Positions 1 through 3,006 of a stretch of 5,219 bases of DNA are shown here, in pieces. The translations under genes and the position numbers were made by a program. Position 1 is the stretch's first letter. Each line of letters begins with the position of its first letter. The DNA is taken from assembly GCA_005879655.1 (NCBI GenBank), contig VBJK01000190.1, positions 1 to 5,219 on the forward strand. The letters run 5' to 3'. Under the pieces are notes generated by a model that made no database searches, was not told the DNA's origin, and was given only the letters and a program-made list of their open reading frames with translations. The DNA comes from Chloroflexota bacterium. GTDB taxonomy: Bacteria > Chloroflexota > Ktedonobacteria > Ktedonobacterales > Ktedonobacteraceae.

Positions 1-182
1 CGCGGGACCTGTTACTGCTCTGTTCAGATGGTTTGTGGGAGATGGTGCGTGACGGTGATATACAGCGCATCTTGCAACGCAACCGTAGCCATCCGATCAA
101 TGCCAGTGCAGGACTCATCCAGGCTGCTCTGCTGGGGGGTGGAGCCGATAATGTGAGTGTTGTTGTAGTCAAAGTGCCGTAG
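1..182 (+). CDS. PP2C-type Ser/Thr protein phosphatase, C-terminal end (5' truncated)
   Basis: The first full codon is at position 3, and the frame runs 59 codons to a TAG at 180-182. The visible peptide begins RDLLLLCSDGLWEMV and ends near GGGADNVSVVVVKVP. These are the two C-terminal signature blocks of PPM/PP2C phosphatases: the SDGLWE block and the GG-x-DN block, whose Asp residues normally hold the Mn/Mg ions of the active site. The family hydrolyses phosphoserine and phosphothreonine on proteins in the cytoplasm and usually opposes Hanks-type kinases. No kinase is visible here because the upstream side is cut off. The protein ends right after the last beta strand, as compact bacterial PP2Cs do. 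The last codon and the stop (CCG TAG) are also the first bases of a palindromic repeat, so the natural end of the gene may have been replaced by the repeat. The family call is secure; the substrate is unknown. Confidence 0.9.
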   Translation, partial: RDLLLLCSDGLWEMVRDGDIQRILQRNRSHPINASAGLIQAALLGGGADNVSVVVVKVP

Positions 183-431
183 AAGCGCAATACATTGCGC
201 CAGAAGCAAAATGAACTCTATGTAGGGGCGCAATGTATTGCGCCTGTCTTGTTTGTCATTGCATCTGGTACAATACATTGTGTTCTACGGGATGTTCATT
301 TTGCTTCTGGCGCAATGTATTACGCTTCTACGAGGGTTTCGCTTCGCTTCTGGCGCAATGTATTGCGCTTCTACGGGATTTTCATTGTGCTTCTGGCGCA
401 ATGTATTGCGCTTCTACGGAGAGTTTCCTCG
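177..431. repeat. Palindromic repeat array, six copies, about 43-bp period
   Basis: Six copies of a near-palindromic core (GCGCAATGTATTGCGC or its complement-like form) start at 185, 228, 268, 310, 353 and 396, that is 40-43 bp apart. The full unit is 31 bp: GCTTCTG, the core, then CTTCTACGG. It is followed by about 12 bp rich in TTTCATT. Units at 346-376 and 389-419 are identical. The unit at 177-207 is their exact reverse complement. The unit at 303-333 has two changes. Copies at about 220-249 and 261-290 are degenerate. The two left copies point one way and the four right copies the other, so the block as a whole is bounded by 31-bp perfect inverted repeats (177-207 and 389-419). It lies between two convergent genes, like REP/BIME or MITE-type elements. 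Each core can form a 7-bp stem with a 2-base gap in DNA, or a somewhat shorter hairpin in RNA. Function is unknown. Confidence 0.9.
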
Positions 432-440
432 GTGCGAATA

Positions 441-475
441 TAAAAAGAAGGACGATCTTCTAAATGAGATCGCCC
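441..475 (-). terminator. Intrinsic terminator of the sigma factor gene
   Basis: Read on the minus strand, the stem pairs CGATCT with AGATCG (467-472 with 453-458) around an 8-base loop, with two more G-C pairs beyond a mismatch (450-451 with 474-475). It is followed by the U-rich run TTCTTTTTA (449-441). It sits about 90 bases past the sigma factor stop codon and faces the repeat array. Confidence 0.65.
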
Positions 476-493
476 TTTACGAAGTATCTGACC

Positions 494-518
494 GCAGGGT
501 GCTTACGCTACACCCTGC
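494..518. other. 8-bp GC-rich stem-loop between convergent genes
   Basis: GCAGGGTG (494-501) and CACCCTGC (511-518) are perfect inverted repeats with a 9-base loop. No T-run follows on either strand, so it is not a classic terminator. It lies 44 bases past the sigma factor stop and could protect the 3' end of that mRNA or assist termination at 441-475. The rest of the gap, 519-562, shows nothing recognisable. Confidence 0.5.
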
Positions 519-562
519 TCCTCATCATCGAAATGACTCAATGGCACATTCCCTTCATTGTG

Positions 563-1528
563 TCATCCTAAGAAGTCCTGGAGCATCTTGCTGCGGCAAG
601 GTAAGTCCAGTTTCTTCAAGGCTCGAAATTCTACTTGACGTACAGCCTCATGGCTCAGTCCCATTTTTTTGCCCGTCTCTGTCAAACTATGTTCCCCATT
701 GCCGTTTAAGCCAAACCGCAGTTGTAGTACTCTACGTTCTCGTGGCGTCAACTCGTTCAACAGAGCTTGTATATGTTCTTGCAGAGTCTGGGTAATGACA
801 ACACGTTCTGGCGAATAGATCGGGTCATCTTCCAGAATCTCGCTTAACGAAGTTTCGTCTTCACCTCCTTTACGTGGCATATCCAGGCTAATGGTCTCCT
901 GGCTGGTAGACAGCAGCGAAATGACCTGCTGTACACTCACTTCCATCTGGTTTGCCAATTCTTCCAGGGTCGGTTCGCAGACAGTACTCTGCTGTTGTAA
1001 ATGCCTTTTCACACGACTTAGCCGTTTGATTTCCTCTACTTTGTAAAGCGGCACGCGAATCAGATGCGCTTGTTCTGCAAGTGCACGTGTAATGTACTGG
1101 CGAATCCACCAAGTGGCATACGTGCTAAATCTATAGCCCTTGCGATAGTCGAATTTCTCGACTGCATGCATTAGGCCCAGATTCCCCTCTTGGACGAGGT
1201 CCATCAGGTCTACACCGAAGCCTTTGTACTTCTTTGCAATATGCAAAACCAGTCTTAGATTAGCTTCGATCAGTTGCCGCTTGGCCTCTTTTGCCCCTTC
1301 ATCTTCCATTGCCTTAGCCGAGCGTTTGAGACCGCGTTGCCTCGTGCCTGCTCTGCCACGATCAATACGCTCCGCCAGTAGCGCGACCTCATCCGCTGAG
1401 AGAAGATCGACTTGCCCAATCTCATAACGGTAGAAACGAGAAGTGTCTGTCAAACTTAGTGTCTCTGGGTCGGCCTGGATATGGTGCGCTACTTCTTCAT
1501 ATGTGCTTGTCACGGTCATGTTTTCCAT
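563..1528 (-). CDS. RpoD/SigA-family sigma-70 factor (group 2-like, 321 aa)
   Basis: This sigma factor directs RNA polymerase to promoters. Domains in order: region 1.2 at about residues 27-57 ([17 protein letters not shown]), core-binding region 2.1-2.2 at 83-131 ([20 protein letters not shown]), -10 melting and recognition at 132-153 ([18 protein letters not shown]), region 3.0 at 155-170 ([11 protein letters not shown]), the region 3.2 finger around 222-233, and region 4 at about 256-309, ending in the usual tail [11 protein letters not shown]. Region 1.1 and the long insert of housekeeping RpoD are absent. At 321 aa it is about the size of group 2 factors. Positions that read -10 DNA (Q144, T147) are kept. 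The usual extended -10 His is Tyr162, and the usual first Arg of the -35 helix is His293, while E294, R297 and Q298 stay. The ATG at 1528 is chosen because GGAGG sits 8 bases upstream. The gene is monocistronic and convergent with the phosphatase. It is most likely an alternative sigma factor; its regulon is unknown. Confidence 0.93.
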   Translation of the reverse strand: MENMTVTSTYEEVAHHIQADPETLSLTDTSRFYRYEIGQVDLLSADEVALLAERIDRGRAGTRQRGLKRSAKAMEDEGAKEAKRQLIEANLRLVLHIAKKYKGFGVDLMDLVQEGNLGLMHAVEKFDYRKGYRFSTYATWWIRQYITRALAEQAHLIRVPLYKVEEIKRLSRVKRHLQQQSTVCEPTLEELANQMEVSVQQVISLLSTSQETISLDMPRKGGEDETSLSEILEDDPIYSPERVVITQTLQEHIQALLNELTPRERRVLQLRFGLNGNGEHSLTETGKKMGLSHEAVRQVEFRALKKLDLPCRSKMLQDFLG

Positions 1529-1533
1529 TAGGA

Positions 1534-1541
1534 CTCCCTCC
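1534..1541 (-). promoter_or_regulatory. Ribosome binding site that fixes the sigma factor start
   Basis: On the minus strand GGAGGGAG precedes the ATG at 1528-1526, with 8 bases between GGAGG and ATG. An in-frame TTG at 1543-1541 overlaps the first G of this site, so starting there would use the ribosome binding site as coding sequence. The ATG is preferred. Confidence 0.85.
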
Positions 1542-1574
1542 AACAGAGTGATTGTATTTAGTGTTTGTGATATG

Positions 1575-1580
1575 AGTATA
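1575..1580 (-). promoter_or_regulatory. Candidate -10 box of the sigma factor promoter
   Basis: TATACT on the minus strand (AGTATA on plus) lies about 47 bases before the start codon. It is close to the TATAAT consensus. No good TTGACA-like box is found about 17 bases further upstream, so the promoter may be activator-dependent, may use another sigma factor, or may lie elsewhere. Confidence 0.3.
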
Positions 1581-1635
1581 GATGGGCGGGCTTTCCACTA
1601 TCTCCCACGTGCCTTCCTTTGCTTTTGTAACAGCT

Positions 1636-1742
1636 CAGCGGCCAGGGCACGCATAAAGGATGCCCCTACAATGGCACGGACACACCTCGTAGGCCGCTTC
1701 GTGCCATTGTAGGGGCATCCTTTATGCGTGCCCTGGCCGCTG
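1636..1742. repeat. 43-bp perfect inverted repeat with 21-base loop (MITE-like palindrome)
   Basis: Positions 1636-1678 and 1700-1742 are exact reverse complements over 43 bases, separated by 21 bases (1679-1699). The left arm begins CAGCGGCCAGGGCACG and ends CTACAATGGCACG. No open reading frame of interest lies inside, and no target-site duplication is evident at the flanks. It stands about 55 bp upstream of the sigma factor -10 candidate. The arms contain GTAGGGGC (1709-1716) and its complement (1662-1669). The same octamer occurs at 223-230 in the degenerate second copy of the array, which hints at a shared repeat family. Perfect arms of this length suggest a recent insertion or continued sequence correction. 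Confidence 0.85.
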
Positions 1743-1770
1743 GCGCACGTTGTCGTTTCTGTGGATCAAC

Positions 1771-1793
1771 GTAGAAGACCTTCTACCAGAAGC
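1771..1793. repeat. Shrunken relative of the array repeat
   Basis: GTAGAAG (1771-1777) and CCAGAAGC (1786-1793) are the two ends of the array unit seen at 179-185 and 200-207, in the same order and orientation. The 14-base core between them is replaced by 8 bases. The left part is itself a 7-bp palindrome, GTAGAAG-AC-CTTCTAC (1771-1786). It may be a deleted solo copy of the family, or a chance match of short words. Confidence 0.4.
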
Positions 1794-2255
1794 TTTGTTG
1801 TCTTATACTAGATCTTATAAAATAAGGGGAAGACCATCCGGGGTATGCAACGTATCGCGCTAGTTAGTGTGGTGCTTACTGCTCTCCAAACCGTATGCAA
1901 AACTATGCACACGTTTTAGTTCCTACATACAAGACCAACTCTACCATCTAGACCATAACCAGGGAGGAGAGGACAAGACAGTCGGTATCATTAAAAATTT
2001 TGTAGCGGACATATTTTAATAGCATGCCCCCTCTCACTGTCTTATATACCAGGGAGGTATCTTCCAAGGGAGAAGCTCCTTCCTTGGCTAAGGCATGGCT
2101 CAAATTAAGCCAAATCTGCTTGACAGTCTTATACGTACTTAGGAGAAGGAAGCGTCAAGTCCATATGCAAGCCCGCTTGGCGAGCACAGCATAGTTGTCA
2201 GTAATGCCGTATGCTTGGTAAAATGTGTGTCATGTGAGAGTTACTAGCCCCAAGA

Positions 2256-2273
2256 ATCCACCCTTTGGTGGAT
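2256..2273. promoter_or_regulatory. Palindrome at the upstream edge of the SpoIIAA-like gene promoter
   Basis: ATCCACC (2256-2262) and GGTGGAT (2267-2273) are a perfect 7-bp inverted repeat with a 4-base centre. Its centre lies about 43 bp before the transcription start expected from the extended -10 box at 2293-2301. This is a usual position for an activator next to the -35 region. No T-run follows, so a terminator is unlikely. Confidence 0.4.
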
Positions 2274-2292
2274 CAACCAACCGCAGATTAGA

Positions 2293-2301
2293 TGCTACAA
2301 T
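2293..2301 (+). promoter_or_regulatory. Extended -10 promoter candidate for the SpoIIAA-like gene
   Basis: TGCTACAAT fits the TGnTAnAAT extended -10 form and lies about 52 bases before the start codon. The -35 position (around 2273-2278, TCAACC) is poor, which is common for extended -10 promoters and for activator-dependent ones. Confidence 0.45.
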
Positions 2302-2353
2302 GCTCTTGTGTAGTCTCTGTAGATTTAGTTGAAGAAGAGAAGAGGTATTCTTT

Positions 2354-2728
2354 ATGATTGAACAATTAGACAAAAGTTCCGGCTACATGGTAGGTATGAA
2401 GCTATCGGGCCGACTAGAGGATCACGATTTCCAGCAGTTTGTACCTTCACTGGAACACACAGTAGAAACTCATCAAAAAGCCCGCTTGTTAGTGGAGTTC
2501 GAGGATTTCGAGGGTTGGGACGCTCAGACTCCATGGAATGACATGCGTGTCGGTTTGCGCTACAGCCGTCGCGTCGAGCGCATGGCGGTCGTCGGTGATC
2601 ACCGCTGTGAGCAATGGATGGAGAACGTTTGTAAGCCTTTTGTTACAACGCAGGTGAATGTGGCTCTATTTTTGCAATGGGGCAATCGTTTCGTATGTGC
2701 TGATGTATTGATGAGCTGCCCTGGCTGA
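2354..2728 (+). CDS. SpoIIAA-like (STAS/SEC14-type) small protein, 124 aa
   Basis: The protein resembles the SpoIIAA-like family (Pfam PF11964), small soluble alpha/beta proteins related in fold to STAS and CRAL-TRIO domains. Visible family marks are an N-terminal strand pair with GMKLSGRLEDHDF (14-26), a helix PSLEHTVETHQKARLLVEF (31-49), the FEGWDAQTPWNDMRVGLRY block (52-70) and the strand RVERMAVVGDH (73-83). These match the family pattern of FxGxDxxAxWxDxxxGLxH followed by ERIAVVTDH. The last 20 or so residues (FLQWGNRFVCADVLMSCPG) do not look like the usual acidic tail with a final A-W pair, so the C-terminus may have diverged. The ATG at 2354 has AGAGG 8 bases upstream. The gene has its own promoter candidate and terminator, so it is probably transcribed alone. 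The biochemical role of the family is not established. It is not the classical SpoIIAA anti-anti-sigma factor, and the phosphorylated-Ser motif of that family is not visible. Confidence 0.8.
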   Translation: MIEQLDKSSGYMVGMKLSGRLEDHDFQQFVPSLEHTVETHQKARLLVEFEDFEGWDAQTPWNDMRVGLRYSRRVERMAVVGDHRCEQWMENVCKPFVTTQVNVALFLQWGNRFVCADVLMSCPG

Positions 2729-2770
2729 TCAGATGGCAATAAGTGCGCTACATCAACACATACGCGGTAC

Positions 2771-2819
2771 AAAACAAGATAGGATGTTAGTTGTATACTA
2801 ACATCCTATCTTGTTTTTT
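2771..2819 (+). terminator. Strong intrinsic terminator after the SpoIIAA-like gene
   Basis: A perfect 21-bp stem (2771-2791 with 2797-2817) encloses the 5-base loop TGTAT and runs into a T-tract at 2813-2819. The left arm starts AAAACAAG, so the structure also has a U-run on the minus strand and may be bidirectional. It starts 42 bases after the stop codon and separates this gene from the regulator downstream. Confidence 0.9.
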
Positions 2820-2843
2820 ATGCATCTCAATATAAGAAAGAAT

Positions 2844-2977
2844 AATCTCCCCCAAATCTCCTACCTCTCCCTGTTCTTTTTCAGGGGGGAGGGGCTTGTA
2901 TCTTTTACAAGATAATCTCACCTTTTTTTAATGAAAATCTCATGTACTACCACGATGATGTTTGGCTTCGTGAGATT
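2844..2977. promoter_or_regulatory. AATCTC(C/A) heptamers with 11- and 22-bp spacing
   Basis: AATCTCC occurs at 2844-2850 and 2855-2861, 11 bp apart start to start. AATCTCA occurs at 2914-2920 and 2936-2942, 22 bp apart. An inverted copy, TGAGATT, lies at 2971-2977, touching the candidate -10 box at 2979-2984. SARP-family activators are known to bind direct heptamer repeats spaced by 11 or 22 bp, and the gene just downstream encodes a SARP-type DNA-binding domain. An autoregulatory operator is an inference. The copies are not placed 8 bp from the -10 box as in classical SARP promoters. Confidence 0.4.
2864..2911. other. Two adjacent stem-loops between terminator and regulator gene
   Basis: The first stem pairs CTCCCTG (2867-2873) with CAGGGGG (2882-2888), including a G-T pair, around TTCTTTTT. 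The second pairs CTTGTA (2895-2900) with TACAAG (2906-2911). A T-run follows at 2923-2929, about 11 bases later, too far for a standard terminator. The CT-rich and AG-rich arms look like a dispersed intergenic palindrome. Confidence 0.45.
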
Positions 2978-2978
2978 G

Positions 2979-2984
2979 TATACT
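2979..2984 (+). promoter_or_regulatory. Candidate -10 box of the SARP-like regulator gene
   Basis: TATACT lies 22 bases before the start codon, so the leader would be short (about 16-17 bases), just enough for the ribosome site AAGGAG at 2994-2999. No TTGACA-like box is found at 17 bp upstream, which fits a promoter that needs an activator. It is a weak call by sequence alone. Confidence 0.3.
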
Positions 2985-3006
2985 AAGATGTATAAGGAGA
3001 TGTGGG

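Larger units (their letters stand above)
1743..2353. other. Gene-free intergenic region with short repeats and possible RNA structure
   Basis: About 610 bp between two divergent genes hold no convincing coding region; the longest open stretches lack a start with a ribosome site. Short repeated words are frequent. TATGCA occurs at 1844, 1894, 1904 and 2164, the middle two exactly 10 bp apart. CCAGGGAGG occurs at 1959 and 2049. A TCTTATA word occurs at about 1801, 2041 and 2127. A nested pair of stems could form: AAGACAGT (1975-1982) with ACTGTCTT (2036-2043), enclosing ATTAAAA (1990-1996) with TTTTAAT (2014-2020). A further inverted repeat is CCAAGG (2064-2069) with CCTTGG (2082-2087). A weak promoter-like pair (TTGTTG at 1795, TAAAAT at 1818, 17-base spacer) could drive a small RNA. 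A long 5' leader, a small RNA or a decayed sequence are all possible. Confidence 0.45.

Noticed and set aside
24..278. Minus-strand open frame antisense to the phosphatase end
   Set aside because: It overlaps a clear PP2C coding frame and its start lies within the repeat array.
177..431. CRISPR array
   Set aside because: The repeated unit is itself most of the 43-bp period, the gaps are about 12 bases and alike, not unique spacers, and the units change orientation.
195..795. Several plus-strand open frames of 76-185 codons across the repeat array
   Set aside because: They are made by translating the palindromic repeats (recurring LLAQCIALLR-type peptides) and then run antisense through the sigma factor gene; no ribosome site or family similarity.
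1529..1543. TTG at 1543 as the start of the sigma factor
   Set aside because: It overlaps the GGAGG ribosome site that is well placed for the ATG at 1528.
1443..1712. Plus-strand open frame antisense to the sigma factor start
   Set aside because: It covers coding DNA of a recognised protein and then the long palindrome; no family resemblance.
1738..1863. Open stretch with no stop after the 43-bp hairpin as a gene remnant
   Set aside because: About 40 codons without start, ribosome site or recognisable similarity; expected by chance.
2120..2125. TTGACA as a -35 box
   Set aside because: A perfect -35 hexamer, but no -10-like sequence occurs 16-18 bases downstream on the plus strand.
2095..2142. 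15-codon leader peptide (MAQIKPNLLDSLIRT)
   Set aside because: The only purine-rich word is 2 bases from the ATG, there is no attenuator-like structure after it, and it is too short to support.
1..2728. A SpoIIE/SpoIIAA-style partner-switching module made of the PP2C, sigma factor and SpoIIAA-like protein
   Set aside because: The sigma factor is RpoD-like and not of the SigB/SigF type, no anti-sigma kinase is present, the small protein belongs to a different SpoIIAA-like family, and the genes are not in one operon.
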